DNA of 64,000 nt from Methanoregula formicica SMSP (lineage in GTDB: Archaea > Halobacteriota > Methanomicrobia > Methanomicrobiales > Methanospirillaceae): positions 2,756,859 to 2,820,858 of the forward strand of contig NC_019943.1 of NCBI RefSeq assembly GCF_000327485.1. The letters run 5' to 3'. Of this stretch, positions 1-9,220 are shown piece by piece (position 1 is the stretch's first letter; every line of letters begins with the position of its first letter). The notes beneath the pieces were generated by a model. The model had not been told where the DNA came from. It saw nothing but the letters and a program-made list of their open reading frames with translations, and ran no database searches. The position numbers and the translations under genes are program-made.

Positions 1-1
1 C

Positions 2-544
2 GTCCTTGATGTCAATCCCAATGCAAAGATCTGCCAGTTCGAGCAGGGGGCCCCGATGTCTGCCACGTTCGGCGGAAGAAGCGCTGTTTTTACTACTTTC
101 GACCCGATACGGGCGCCAACGAAGATCGCCTTTATGTTCGGGGCACCGCTGGATTCAGTGGCTGTCCGGGGTGCTGCTGTTGCCATTATCAACGTTATCC
201 TCGGGTTTCTCTGCATGTCACGGGTCCTTCATCCCTGTCGTGAGTCGTCCCACGCTGCCTGCCATGACGAAATCCGTCGGGAGCTTGCCGGCAAAAGCCT
301 GTATTGTATCGGGGCAATGGGAAAGAGCGGGCCTTCTGCGTTCGGGCATGTGACGCAGAACCTTTCCGATGCCGATGTGATTATCATCAACGGAGAAGGA
401 CTTGTCGCTCAGGATACCGGAGATCTAATTGAAGCAAACCGGCAGCGTTGCAGGGTCATCTGTATCGGGCCTTCGACTGCAGGCATTGCCCGTCTCTATG
501 AACTGGAGCATTGGTGTCCCTACGGGCGCAACTGCCAGGACTGA
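2..544 (+). CDS. Conserved hypothetical protein, C-terminal part (5' end outside window)
   Basis: The reading frame is open from base 2, with no start codon before residue 19, so the gene begins upstream and about 180 residues are visible. I do not recognise the family with confidence. The C-terminal half has an alpha/beta pattern (a CIGAMGKSG turn, then ADVIIINGEGL, then VICIGPSTAG) that looks like the Rossmann-like C-terminal domain of DUF364-type proteins, but this is only a resemblance. Cysteines occur in the middle (CMSRVLHPC, residues ~71-79) and near the end (HWCPYGRNC), which could bind metal. It ends 45-66 bp before glmM on the same strand, so it may be co-transcribed with it. Confidence 0.6.
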   Translation, partial: VLDVNPNAKICQFEQGAPMSATFGGRSAVFTTFDPIRAPTKIAFMFGAPLDSVAVRGAAVAIINVILGFLCMSRVLHPCRESSHAACHDEIRRELAGKSLYCIGAMGKSGPSAFGHVTQNLSDADVIIINGEGLVAQDTGDLIEANRQRCRVICIGPSTAGIARLYELEHWCPYGRNCQD

Positions 545-610
545 TCATGACGGGTGGGCAGGAATGATTGAACAGGCAAATCCTTTTGGATGAAACCCCT
601 ATCTGGTAGT

Positions 611-1861
611 ATGCTCTTTGGGTCTTCCGGAATACGGAGACGGTTTGATCAGGCTCTCATAGATACTGCATTCAGGGTCGGGAATGTTCTCGCGGCAGGA
701 TCGTCTGAGGTTCTTCTGGGGATGGACACGAGGACAACAAGCTCCCTCCTCTCCCATCTCGTCATATCAGGAATCGTGAGCAATGGGGGCACTGCCCGGA
801 TTGCCGGGATCGTCCCGACACCTACTGTCGCGTTCAGTTCCCGTTTTGCCACCTCGGGCTGCATGATAACTGCATCGCATAATCCCGAAGAATATAACGG
901 GATAAAACTTTTCAACCCGGACGGATCGTCATTCACCAGGGCGCAGCAGCAGGGGACAGAGGATGCACTTTCTTCCCTTATGTATGCAGACTGGCAGCAT
1001 CTCGGAAAGGAGTATGCCGTCGATGCCGGTACGCCACATAAGAAAGCAATCCTTGACAAGATAACCATCGAAAGGCAGGCATCAGTAATTGTCGATTGCG
1101 GTAACGGGGCCGGATCAACCTTTACACCCTCTCTCCTGACAGACGCGGGAGTCAGGACCGTTCTCATCAACTGTAATCCATCCGGCAACTTCGCCCGGCC
1201 TTCGGAACCCCTTATGGACTATCTTGGGTATCTTGGCGGGATTGTATTGAAAAATAAGGCCTCCTGTGCAGTTGTCCATGACGGGGACGCCGACCGCATG
1301 ATGGCATTCGACAACGAGGGGAGGTATATCGGGGGAGACCACCTCCTCATGCTCTTTGCCAGATACCTTGATGCTAAACGGGTTGTTACAACAAGCGACG
1401 CTTCGATGATCATCGATGAGATTGCTGAAGTCCATAGAACTCCGGTTGGGGATGCATTTGTTTCCGAGGAATTGATCTCCTGGGGAGATTTCGGCGGCGA
1501 GCCTTCCGGGGCATGGATCTTCCCGCAGATATCCTTGTGCCCGGATGGCCCGTTTGCGGCGGCCCTTCTTTGCCAGATTGCATCGGAGTGGGACATTGCA
1601 GAAGAGATCGATGCGATGCCCCATTACCCGGTCCTGCGTGAATCATTCAAGACCGATGCTGCAAGGGAGATCATGTCCTCCCTTGGGGCACCGAATCCGA
1701 CTGATGGCATACGGCTCTCTGACGATGACGGGTGGTGCCTTGTCCGTGCAAGCGGTACCGAACCAAAAATACGGGTCACCGCTGAAGGCAGAACCCGGGA
1801 GAATGCAAAGGCCATGCTCGAAAAAGGGAAAACACTCATCCGGCAAGGGAAAACTGCTTAA
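611..1861 (+). CDS. glmM: Phosphoglucosamine mutase / phosphomannomutase family (GlmM-like)
   Basis: Alpha-D-phosphohexomutase, predicted to convert glucosamine-6-phosphate to glucosamine-1-phosphate for UDP-GlcNAc synthesis. All four family signatures are present: the catalytic phosphoserine loop TASHNP (Ser ~89), the metal loop DGDADR, the sugar-selecting loop GEPSG, and the C-terminal phosphate-binding RASGTEPKIRV. At 416 aa it is slightly short for the family (about 440-460). An in-frame ATG at 590 would add seven residues; 611 is preferred because family members begin only a few residues before LFGxSGIR. Two GlmU-like genes and glmS follow, so the glucosamine role is more likely than mannose, although archaeal enzymes can be promiscuous. 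Confidence 0.9.
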   Translation: MLFGSSGIRRRFDQALIDTAFRVGNVLAAGSSEVLLGMDTRTTSSLLSHLVISGIVSNGGTARIAGIVPTPTVAFSSRFATSGCMITASHNPEEYNGIKLFNPDGSSFTRAQQQGTEDALSSLMYADWQHLGKEYAVDAGTPHKKAILDKITIERQASVIVDCGNGAGSTFTPSLLTDAGVRTVLINCNPSGNFARPSEPLMDYLGYLGGIVLKNKASCAVVHDGDADRMMAFDNEGRYIGGDHLLMLFARYLDAKRVVTTSDASMIIDEIAEVHRTPVGDAFVSEELISWGDFGGEPSGAWIFPQISLCPDGPFAAALLCQIASEWDIAEEIDAMPHYPVLRESFKTDAAREIMSSLGAPNPTDGIRLSDDDGWCLVRASGTEPKIRVTAEGRTRENAKAMLEKGKTLIRQGKTA

Positions 1862-1884
1862 ACATTGTAAGAAGAGCTGTACCT

Positions 1885-3084
1885 ATGGAATGCGTTATCC
1901 TCGCTGCAGGGGAAGGAAAACGGATGCGCCCCCTGACGGCGAAACGCCCGAAAGTCATGCTCCCCATCGCAAACCGCCCGATGATGGAGCATCTTGTTAT
2001 GGCAGCACGGGAGGCCGGGATAACTGATTTTGTCTTTATCGTGGGATATGGCGAGAGGGAGATACGCAGGTATTTTGGTGACGGGACAACACTGGGGATC
2101 CATATCGAATATGCCACCCAGCGGCAGCAACGGGGGACCGCGGATGCCGTTGGTGTTGCCCGGAACCATGTAACCGGACCATTCATCGTCCTGAACGGGG
2201 ACATGGTCCTGAAAAAAGAGGACATCACTGCACTCTGCCACAGGAAACCCACCTGTATGTGCACGACGACTACGGATCATGCTGAAGACTACGGGGTAGT
2301 CATGGTCGAGAACGGGCATATTACCTCTCTTGAAGAGAAGTCCAGGCACCCGAAATCGAACCTGATCAACGCAGGGGCGTATCTTTTTTCCCCAGAGATT
2401 TTCGATCTTATCGATGCAGTCCGACCCTCGCCACGCGGGGAACTTGAACTGACTGATGCGCTGGCGGTGCTGATTGCTCGAAAGCAGTTGTACTCCCACT
2501 CGCTCACCTACTGGATGGATGTCGGCCATCCTTGGGATCTGCTGGAAGCAAACACCTCGTTTCTGGAAACTATCCCGTCAACGAATGAAGGTATCATCGA
2601 AGATGGTGTGACCCTGAAAAACACGGTCTTGGTTGGCGAAGGCTCGGTGATAAAAGCCGGCACCTATATCGAGGGGCCCTGCACAATTGGAAAGAACTGC
2701 CGGATCGGACCTCATGCCTATATCCGGGGCGCAACCAGTATCGGAGATGATTGTCATATCGGCCATTGTTCCGAACTCAAGAATTCTATCATCATGAACG
2801 GAACAAAAATCCCTCACTTCAATTATATCGGTGACTCTATTGTCGGGTCCGGGTGCAATTTTGGTGCCGGCACAAAAATCGCCAATCTTCGTCATGATCA
2901 TGCAAACGTCCAAGTCTGCGGGAAGGATACCCGCAGGAAAAAATTTGGTGCCGTTATCGGAGACGGGGTGCAATTCGGGATAAACTGTTCTGTCAATGTC
3001 GGGACAATGATCGGCAGTGAGGCGCAGTTTGCACCAAATACCGTGATAGAAGGATGTATCGGAGAAAAAACGATTATTCGATAG
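1885..3084 (+). CDS. glmU: GlmU-like bifunctional sugar-1-phosphate nucleotidylyltransferase/acetyltransferase (copy 1)
   Basis: This 399-aa protein has an N-terminal nucleotidyltransferase domain (residues ~1-230) with LAAGEGKRMRPLT and RPKVMLPI (Lys23), a metal-binding NGDM segment, and a left-handed beta-helix of hexapeptide repeats from about residue 235. The helix ends in GAGTKIANLRHDH and RRKKFGAVIGDGVQFG, which match the acetyltransferase half of archaeal bifunctional GlmU. It probably acetylates glucosamine-1-phosphate and then adds UMP. It starts 23 bp after glmM and is followed 4 bp later by a second paralogue. Which of the two copies performs each half-reaction cannot be told from sequence alone. 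Confidence 0.88.
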   Translation: MECVILAAGEGKRMRPLTAKRPKVMLPIANRPMMEHLVMAAREAGITDFVFIVGYGEREIRRYFGDGTTLGIHIEYATQRQQRGTADAVGVARNHVTGPFIVLNGDMVLKKEDITALCHRKPTCMCTTTTDHAEDYGVVMVENGHITSLEEKSRHPKSNLINAGAYLFSPEIFDLIDAVRPSPRGELELTDALAVLIARKQLYSHSLTYWMDVGHPWDLLEANTSFLETIPSTNEGIIEDGVTLKNTVLVGEGSVIKAGTYIEGPCTIGKNCRIGPHAYIRGATSIGDDCHIGHCSELKNSIIMNGTKIPHFNYIGDSIVGSGCNFGAGTKIANLRHDHANVQVCGKDTRRKKFGAVIGDGVQFGINCSVNVGTMIGSEAQFAPNTVIEGCIGEKTIIR

Positions 3085-3088
3085 GTGA

Positions 3089-4246
3089 ATGATGCAGGCA
3101 GTAATTCTGGCAGCAGGGGAAGGGAGGCGCGTCCGCCCTTTGACGAAGAACCGGCCAAAGGCGATGATCCCGGTGGCCAACCGGCCGATCATTGAGTACG
3201 TCATCGATGCCCTGATAAAAAATGGCATCCGCGATATCATTGTCGTTGTCGGGTACCGTAAAGAGCTGGTGACAAGGTATCTTAATACCCTGGACATTCC
3301 TGTTGAAGTTGTTGTCCAGAATAAACAACTGGGAACAGGACATGCGCTCTTGGCCGCTGAACCAAAGATCCAAGACAACTTTATCGTTCTGCCGGGGGAC
3401 AATTACATCGACCCCGCCTCCATTGCCCGCATCAGGGACCACTCCAATGCAATGCTGGTCAAGGAACATCCCAGTCCCTCGAACTTCGGTGTGGTGATGC
3501 TCAGCAACAGTCATGTGACCCAGATCATCGAGAAACCGGCACACGCTCCCAGTTTCCTGGTCAGCACGGGGATCTATTCGCTGACAAAAAAAAATTTTTC
3601 CCATATCCGCGAAAACAACCTGACCGATGCTGTTTCCTCGCTGATTGCCAGTGGTGTGAAGATACAGGGGATTCCGGCTGATGACTGGCAGGATGCTATA
3701 TATCCCTGGGACCTGCTCAAGATGAACCGTCGTTTCCTCCAGAATATTCCGCCGACTCATGATGGATCTATCAGCCGCCATGCGAGCATCCATGGGGCAG
3801 TCCAGATTGGGAAAGGGACTACAATCGGTCCCAATACCGTTATCAATGGGCCCGTAGTAATCGGGAATGACTGCAGGATCGGCCCCAATTGTTGCATCCA
3901 GCCCAATACCAGCATCGGATCCCGAGTAACTATTGAACCGTTCACTATCGTTGGCGACGCCATTGTCATGGACGATACCACGATAGGGTCTCACTCCCGG
4001 GTTATCGATACGATCCTGGGAGAACGGTGCAAGCTTGCCGATCATCTCTCGATCTCAACCATCACCGGGATCCATGATATTGAGGGCAGTCCTACGAGGT
4101 CTGAGTTCGGTGCAGTGCTTGGTGACTCTGTTACCAGCGGTCCCTTCACAATCCTGAAAAATACCCTTGTCGGAAATAATGCTATTATTGAAGGCAATAG
4201 CAGCCTCTCGTCCAGACAGGTCCAGGATAATTCTCTGGTGATCTGA
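3089..4246 (+). CDS. GlmU-like sugar-1-phosphate nucleotidylyltransferase with beta-helix domain (copy 2)
   Basis: This 385-aa paralogue of the preceding gene has the same architecture: VILAAGEGRRVRPLT, RPKAMIPV (Lys24), LPGDNYID for nucleotide and metal binding, then hexapeptide repeats from about residue 230 (for example IGPNTVINGPVVIGND). The C-terminal helix keeps FGAVLGD but lacks the clear GAGTxxANLRHD segment seen in copy 1. That suggests a diverged acetyltransferase half, or a different sugar such as glucose-1-phosphate. Two ATGs (3089, 3092) are equivalent start choices. The stop lies 1 bp before the glmS start, so the genes are translationally close. Confidence 0.85.
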   Translation: MMQAVILAAGEGRRVRPLTKNRPKAMIPVANRPIIEYVIDALIKNGIRDIIVVVGYRKELVTRYLNTLDIPVEVVVQNKQLGTGHALLAAEPKIQDNFIVLPGDNYIDPASIARIRDHSNAMLVKEHPSPSNFGVVMLSNSHVTQIIEKPAHAPSFLVSTGIYSLTKKNFSHIRENNLTDAVSSLIASGVKIQGIPADDWQDAIYPWDLLKMNRRFLQNIPPTHDGSISRHASIHGAVQIGKGTTIGPNTVINGPVVIGNDCRIGPNCCIQPNTSIGSRVTIEPFTIVGDAIVMDDTTIGSHSRVIDTILGERCKLADHLSISTITGIHDIEGSPTRSEFGAVLGDSVTSGPFTILKNTLVGNNAIIEGNSSLSSRQVQDNSLVI

Positions 4247-4247
4247 C

Positions 4248-5993
4248 GTGTGCGGCATTATCGGATATACCGGGAAGAGGGATGCAGCACCGATACTTGT
4301 AGAAGGGTTAAAGAAACTCGAATACAGGGGATATGATTCATTCGGGATAGCCACCGCGGATGAGGCTATCTCTGTGGTAAAAAAAGAGGGGCGGATATCG
4401 AATCATGCCGGCACTGCCGGAAACCTGAAGGGCAAACGGGGTATCGGGCATACCCGGTGGGCAACCCACGGGGTTCCGAATGATCAAAACGCCCATCCGC
4501 ACACTGATTGCACAAATCGTATTGCCCTGGTCCATAACGGTATCATTGAAAATTATGCCGAGCTGAAGCGCGAACTGATCCAGCGTGATCACGTGTTCAG
4601 ATCTGAAACAGATACCGAGGCCATTGTCCACCTTGTTGAAGAGGAGTATGCAAAGAAAAACCACCTCCTGGATGCCGTCAGGACCGCTGTGTCCCGTTTG
4701 AAAGGATCCTATGCACTTTTGGTCCTCGCATCCGACAACGAAGAGATTGTTGCCGCAAGGAACGCAAGTCCGCTTGTTATTGGGATCGGAGATGGTGAAA
4801 CATTCATTGCATCCGATATAACCCCGATGCTTGAGTATACCGAGAGGGTGCTCTTTCTTGAAGATGGCGATATCGCGACCGTGACCCGTGAAAATGTCAG
4901 CATCTACCAGAATGGCAAACAAGTCAACCGCCCTGTTGAGTTAATAGACTGGAGTGTCGAGGATGGGAAAAAGGGAGGTTTTGCCCACTACATGCTCAAG
5001 GAAATCTTTGAACAGCCACAGGTCTTTTACAACACGATCCGTGGAATCAACGATGCTCCTCTGCCCGATTGTAACCGACTCAGGGATCCTGTCACCGTTG
5101 TAGCATGCGGAACATCCTACCATGCGGGCCTCATCTTCAAGTATCTCCTGGAGGAGTGTTGCCAGATCCCGGCCCGCCTGGACTATGCGTCAGAGTTCAG
5201 GTATTATCCCCCTCCAGCAAGCGGGCTTGTCATCGGGATCACCCAGTCGGGTGAGACGGCAGATACCCTGATGGCACTACGGCTCGCAAAAGCGCACAAC
5301 TGCCATACCCTTGCGATCACTAATGTGCTCGGAAGCACGGTGACAAGACTTGCTGATACGACACTCTATATGCGTGCAGGGCCGGAGATCAGCGTTGCTG
5401 CAACGAAGTCTTTTATTGCCCAACTGGCAGTATTGATGCAAATCGTCAACAGGTTCCGTGGGAACAGCCAGACCGAAACACTTCTCGAAGCGCATAAGGC
5501 AATTGAAGATGCCCTCCTGATGGACTTCTCGGAGACTGTGGGATTATGCGAGAACGCCCAGAGTATCTTTTATGTTGGCAGGGGCCCTTTTTATCCAGTC
5601 TCCCTTGAGGGCGCCCTGAAGATGAAAGAGATCTCCTACATTCATGCAGAGGGGTATGCTGCAGGTGAAATCAAGCACGGGCCATTCGCCCTCCTGTCGG
5701 AAAAGACACCGGTCATTGCGATTTGTATGCCGGGAGAGACATATGATGTTATGATCTCGAACATCAAGGAGATGAAAGCACGGGGATCACCGGTTATAGG
5801 CATAGGCAGATCAGGAGACACGGATCTTCCAGAGATCTGTGATTTGTTTATTCCCCTTAATGTGGCAACCCTCTTTACCCAGATCCTGACTGCAACAGTA
5901 GTGCTCCAACTGATTGCCTATCATACTGCAGAAAAACTTGGCCGGGATATCGACCGGCCACGAAACCTGGCGAAGAGCGTGACTGTTGAATGA
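4248..5993 (+). CDS. glmS: Glutamine--fructose-6-phosphate aminotransferase (isomerizing)
   Basis: This 581-aa GlmS makes glucosamine-6-phosphate from fructose-6-phosphate and glutamine. It starts with GTG followed immediately by the catalytic Cys2 (CGIIGYTG). The class II glutaminase domain covers about 1-220 (GHTRWATHG and HNGIIENY visible). Two SIS domains follow, with CGTSYHAG, ITQSGETADT and the C-terminal AEGYAAGEIKHGP / RNLAKSVTVE typical of the isomerase domain. It completes the UDP-GlcNAc pathway together with the three preceding genes. Its stop overlaps the ATG of a decayed acyltransferase gene (ATGA). Confidence 0.96.
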   Translation: MCGIIGYTGKRDAAPILVEGLKKLEYRGYDSFGIATADEAISVVKKEGRISNHAGTAGNLKGKRGIGHTRWATHGVPNDQNAHPHTDCTNRIALVHNGIIENYAELKRELIQRDHVFRSETDTEAIVHLVEEEYAKKNHLLDAVRTAVSRLKGSYALLVLASDNEEIVAARNASPLVIGIGDGETFIASDITPMLEYTERVLFLEDGDIATVTRENVSIYQNGKQVNRPVELIDWSVEDGKKGGFAHYMLKEIFEQPQVFYNTIRGINDAPLPDCNRLRDPVTVVACGTSYHAGLIFKYLLEECCQIPARLDYASEFRYYPPPASGLVIGITQSGETADTLMALRLAKAHNCHTLAITNVLGSTVTRLADTTLYMRAGPEISVAATKSFIAQLAVLMQIVNRFRGNSQTETLLEAHKAIEDALLMDFSETVGLCENAQSIFYVGRGPFYPVSLEGALKMKEISYIHAEGYAAGEIKHGPFALLSEKTPVIAICMPGETYDVMISNIKEMKARGSPVIGIGRSGDTDLPEICDLFIPLNVATLFTQILTATVVLQLIAYHTAEKLGRDIDRPRNLAKSVTVE

Positions 5994-6237
5994 TCGAATA
6001 CGGAAGAAATATTGTAGGGGAACATGCCCGGATCTTCGAGCCGGTTACCTTGGGTTTTCCATCTTGCCGTTGGCACGGGCACAGTGATTGAAAGACATAC
6101 GGTCATCGGAGCGATGTCAGTATCCAAAGCATGGTCTTCATTCCCACGAATACCCAGATAGGAGATCATGTTTTCATTGGTCCGAATGCAGTTCTTACTA
6201 ACGATCACTATCCGCCAATGGGTATCGGAGGCCTTCC
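5990..6237 (+). pseudogene. Hexapeptide-repeat acyltransferase remnant (frameshifted, truncated)
   Basis: An ATG overlapping the glmS stop opens a frame beginning MIEYGRNIVGEHARIF, which breaks near base 6060. Pieces of a left-handed beta-helix O-/N-acyltransferase continue in other frames: [15 protein letters not shown] around 6068-6112, then [17 protein letters not shown] and [16 protein letters not shown] around 6114-6213. At least two frame changes are needed to read the series. The similarity stops abruptly near 6235, where a glycosyltransferase tail begins. It looks like a former sugar N-acetyltransferase of a glycan pathway, now inactive. Confidence 0.7.
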
Positions 6238-6468
6238 CAACAAGTTTTTGAATACTCGGCCTGTGGAAAGCCGATTGTCATGAGACCCATGCAGGATGTC
6301 GAGAAGATCGGTGGCCCCCATATCAGCGTTTACCGGACCCAGGAGGAGTTCATCAGTATTATAAAAGAACTGATGGAAAGCCCCCGCACATTCTCTCTCG
6401 ATCTTGAAAACCACAGCGGGAAAAAGAAATCCCGTCAGTTTGAAGAAACTCTTAAGGCAATCTCCTGA
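6232..6468 (+). pseudogene. GT4-type glycosyltransferase C-terminal remnant
   Basis: In the frame of the ATG at 6280, sequence upstream of that ATG reads [14 protein letters not shown], the signature of the C-terminal nucleotide-sugar-binding region of group 1 (GT4) glycosyltransferases. It continues to a stop at 6468 with a helical tail (TQEEFISIIKELMES). No N-terminal domain is present, because the acyltransferase remnant directly precedes it. The two appear to be joined by a deletion. The short open frame 6280-6468 is therefore not an independent gene in my reading. Confidence 0.65.
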
Positions 6469-6481
6469 TGCATTCAACCAA

Positions 6482-6489
6482 ATTTATTA
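6482..6489 (+). promoter_or_regulatory. TATA box for aglB
   Basis: TTTATTAA is a good archaeal TATA element. A transcription start about 25 bp downstream would fall near 6510, after the ATG at 6490 but before the ATG at 6532. This supports 6532 as the aglB start. The GAAAGG stretch at about 6519 would serve as ribosome binding site. Confidence 0.45.
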
Positions 6490-6531
6490 ATGGTCTCTCC
6501 CGAAACCAAGTACGGAAGAAAGGTTGATTCT

Positions 6532-9126
6532 ATGCTCTCCGTTGATCTAAAAAACCGTCTGACCTGGACGATTCTCGCCCTTGTTGCATTTTTTTCCCTT
6601 TTTGCCCTCTGGCTTCGCCTCCTTCCCATGCTGAATATGGGAAATGCAGATATCCTTTCCTTGGTAGCCAGCGATGACCCCCTTTATAACCTCCGCCAGA
6701 TTGAGTTTCTCCTGGCGAATAATCTCCACTACGGGTGGTTTGAGCCATTGACAAACTACCCGTTCGGGACATCGATTTACTGGGGCCCACTCTTCCCGCT
6801 CGCCGTGGCCATCGGCTGCCTTATAACAGGTGCATCCACCCGCCCCGAGATCATCCACATCCTTCTCATCGTCCCGCCGCTCATGGGTGCAGCTACCGTT
6901 GCCGTCATGTATTATGTCGGCAAGGTGTGTGGCACATGGAAAACGGGGGTGCTTGCATCCGGCTTTACTGCGATTGTTGCCGGTCAGTTTTTTTACCGGT
7001 CCATGTACGGGTACGCCGATCACCATATCGCTGAAGTCCTTTTTTCCGTGATATTCTGCCTGTTTTACATGTATTCGATACTTTCCGAGAAGAATACCAG
7101 CGTGGATATTCGTGATATTCACTCGTATAAAAGTACCATACTCATCGCAGCGCTTACGGGCATTGCCTATCTGCTCGGCCTCTTTGTGATGCCAACAATG
7201 ATTCTTTTTGCGATGATCGTCGGTATTTTTATTGTCGTTCAGTTCATCATCGATTCGATCCGCCAGAGAACCAGCGAATACCTGGTTATCATCAATACAG
7301 TAGTCTTCAGCATCGCAATCATCGGCCTCCTTCTCTTTGGTTTAAAGGATCCAAGTCTTGGATTATCGACGTATTCACTCGGACATGTTCTGGCGTATCT
7401 TGCCCTTATTGGAGGGTCAGTTTTTCTGTACGCACTCCAGAAATACCTGAAATCGCGCCCGTATTACTACTATATCTCTGCTGTTGTTGTTTCTGCAGCA
7501 CTGGTTGCCATCGTATTGCTCTTTGCCAGCCCGCAGCTCTATTCGCTATTCATCTCTGCGCTGTATGCTTTCTTTGGTCAGGCTGCGGTGACAGAAACAG
7601 TACAGGAAGCCCGTGGCTGGAGTGTCGATGGGGCGTGGCTGACGTTCAGTTACGGACTTCTCCTCATGGCCGGCGGGATCCTCGTCATGCTCTACAATAA
7701 TTTCCGCAATGAGCGTCCCGAGCAGGTCTTTGCGATCGTCTGGTCGATCGTGATGCTCTTCTCCACGTGGCAGCACATCCGGTATGAATACTATCTCGCA
7801 GTTAACGTGGCGCTGATGTCAGCGGTTTGTGCAGGATTCGTGTTCGAGAAGAGCTGGCCGGACATCAGGAAACGTTTATCAGGCACTGTCCCTCCCGGCT
7901 TCACGGATCAGAAATCCAGTGGAGCGGATAGTGAGACACCGGGCAAGCAGAAAAAGCACAAAAAGGCCGGTAAAGTTCCGGCCGCCAGCTCCGGCATACA
8001 CTTCCTTCCCCTTGCTGCAGCGGTCCTGGTTGTTGGGGCGGCACTCCTCTTCATCTACTCGTCGGTTTCGATTAGTTACACGAATGGATCAAGCCATGGG
8101 ACAGACATGACTCCTGACTGGAAGGAGTCCGCAGAATGGTTGGTGAACAACACACCAGATACCGGAGTTGGGTATCTTACTGCATATGACAGAGAGACAT
8201 TCAGTTATCCCGACGAATCATACGGTATCATGTCGTGGTGGGATTACGGGCATATCATCACAACCGTTGGAAAGCGTATCCCCAATGCCAACCCGTTCCA
8301 GCAGGGGGTGGCAGGAGGCAATGGTTCTGCTGCCTATTTCATGTCCCAGTCAGAAGACAATGCGAACAGAATCGCTGACTATCTCGGGACACGCTACATT
8401 ATCACGGATATCGAGATGGACCAGGGAAAATTCTGGGCCATGGCCACCTGGTACAATGCAACAGATGCTGCCGGCCCGTATTACGACATGGTATTTGCGC
8501 CCAGCCAGAACGGCGGGTACAACTCGGTCCTCCTCAATAAGCAGCCCTATTACCTCACCATGGTCTCCCGGCTTCACAACTTTGATGGATCGATGTCCGC
8601 TCCTTCAGATAAGGTCTATTACATCGTGTATGCGGACTCCAGCATTACCGGACAAAGTATTCCGGTTGTCACTGAAGGCACCTTGATGGATCCTGCATCT
8701 GCAGCGCAGAAGGCCGAACAGTACAACAAAAACCCCATGCCGGGGTATCATGCCAAAGTCTACAGTGCCGATCTCCTCGCCCCAATCGATACGGTGCCTG
8801 CACTACGCCACTATCGTCTTGTCCATGAATCATCCACCGACGTGGCACCATCAGAAACAATTGACCTGAGATATGTGAAAGTCTTCGAGTACGTTAAAGG
8901 TGCTCACATCAAAGGTGAAGGAATTATCGAACTCCCGCTCGTTACCAATACCGGCAGGAGCTTCACCTACCGTCAGGAGAGCGTGAACGGGGAGTTCATT
9001 GTTCCCTACTCAACGACCGATAGTCCTTATGACGTGAAAGCCGCAGGAAAGTACAAGATCTCCGGATCCGCACGGGAATTTGATGTTCCGGAATCTGCAG
9101 TCATGCAGGGTCTGACCATACTATAA
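6532..9126 (+). CDS. aglB: Dolichyl-phosphooligosaccharide--protein glycotransferase (STT3/AglB)
   Basis: This membrane oligosaccharyltransferase moves a lipid-linked glycan to Asn of N-x-S/T sequons on surface proteins. About 13 hydrophobic segments fill the first ~450 residues. They include the external-loop acidic motif DDPLYNLR and GYADHHIAEVLF, both typical of AglB. A charged Lys-rich linker (near 7940-7980) and one more membrane segment precede a soluble C-terminal domain carrying the catalytic WWDYGHII motif (near base 8230). The 864-aa length is normal. An in-frame ATG at 6490 would add 14 residues but lies upstream of the probable transcription start. The neighbouring UDP-GlcNAc genes suggest a GlcNAc-containing glycan. 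Confidence 0.93.
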   Translation: MLSVDLKNRLTWTILALVAFFSLFALWLRLLPMLNMGNADILSLVASDDPLYNLRQIEFLLANNLHYGWFEPLTNYPFGTSIYWGPLFPLAVAIGCLITGASTRPEIIHILLIVPPLMGAATVAVMYYVGKVCGTWKTGVLASGFTAIVAGQFFYRSMYGYADHHIAEVLFSVIFCLFYMYSILSEKNTSVDIRDIHSYKSTILIAALTGIAYLLGLFVMPTMILFAMIVGIFIVVQFIIDSIRQRTSEYLVIINTVVFSIAIIGLLLFGLKDPSLGLSTYSLGHVLAYLALIGGSVFLYALQKYLKSRPYYYYISAVVVSAALVAIVLLFASPQLYSLFISALYAFFGQAAVTETVQEARGWSVDGAWLTFSYGLLLMAGGILVMLYNNFRNERPEQVFAIVWSIVMLFSTWQHIRYEYYLAVNVALMSAVCAGFVFEKSWPDIRKRLSGTVPPGFTDQKSSGADSETPGKQKKHKKAGKVPAASSGIHFLPLAAAVLVVGAALLFIYSSVSISYTNGSSHGTDMTPDWKESAEWLVNNTPDTGVGYLTAYDRETFSYPDESYGIMSWWDYGHIITTVGKRIPNANPFQQGVAGGNGSAAYFMSQSEDNANRIADYLGTRYIITDIEMDQGKFWAMATWYNATDAAGPYYDMVFAPSQNGGYNSVLLNKQPYYLTMVSRLHNFDGSMSAPSDKVYYIVYADSSITGQSIPVVTEGTLMDPASAAQKAEQYNKNPMPGYHAKVYSADLLAPIDTVPALRHYRLVHESSTDVAPSETIDLRYVKVFEYVKGAHIKGEGIIELPLVTNTGRSFTYRQESVNGEFIVPYSTTDSPYDVKAAGKYKISGSAREFDVPESAVMQGLTIL

Positions 9127-9192
9127 CTTCTTTTCTGACCATTCAGCAACTCACGGTCTTGTTAGTATTTCCCAAACTAGGTGCAAAAAACC

Positions 9193-9199
9193 TTATATC
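9193..9199 (+). promoter_or_regulatory. TATA box placing a near-leaderless start at 9221
   Basis: TTATATC lies 22-28 bp upstream of the ATG at 9221, the usual TATA-to-start distance in archaea. No Shine-Dalgarno sequence precedes the ATG, so the transcript is probably leaderless. Confidence 0.45.
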
Positions 9200-9220
9200 C
9201 CACAATACACATTTTCTCGT

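Noticed and set aside
649..1188. Minus-strand ORF of 179 codons inside glmM
   Set aside because: It is an antisense shadow of a well-supported gene with all four catalytic motifs.
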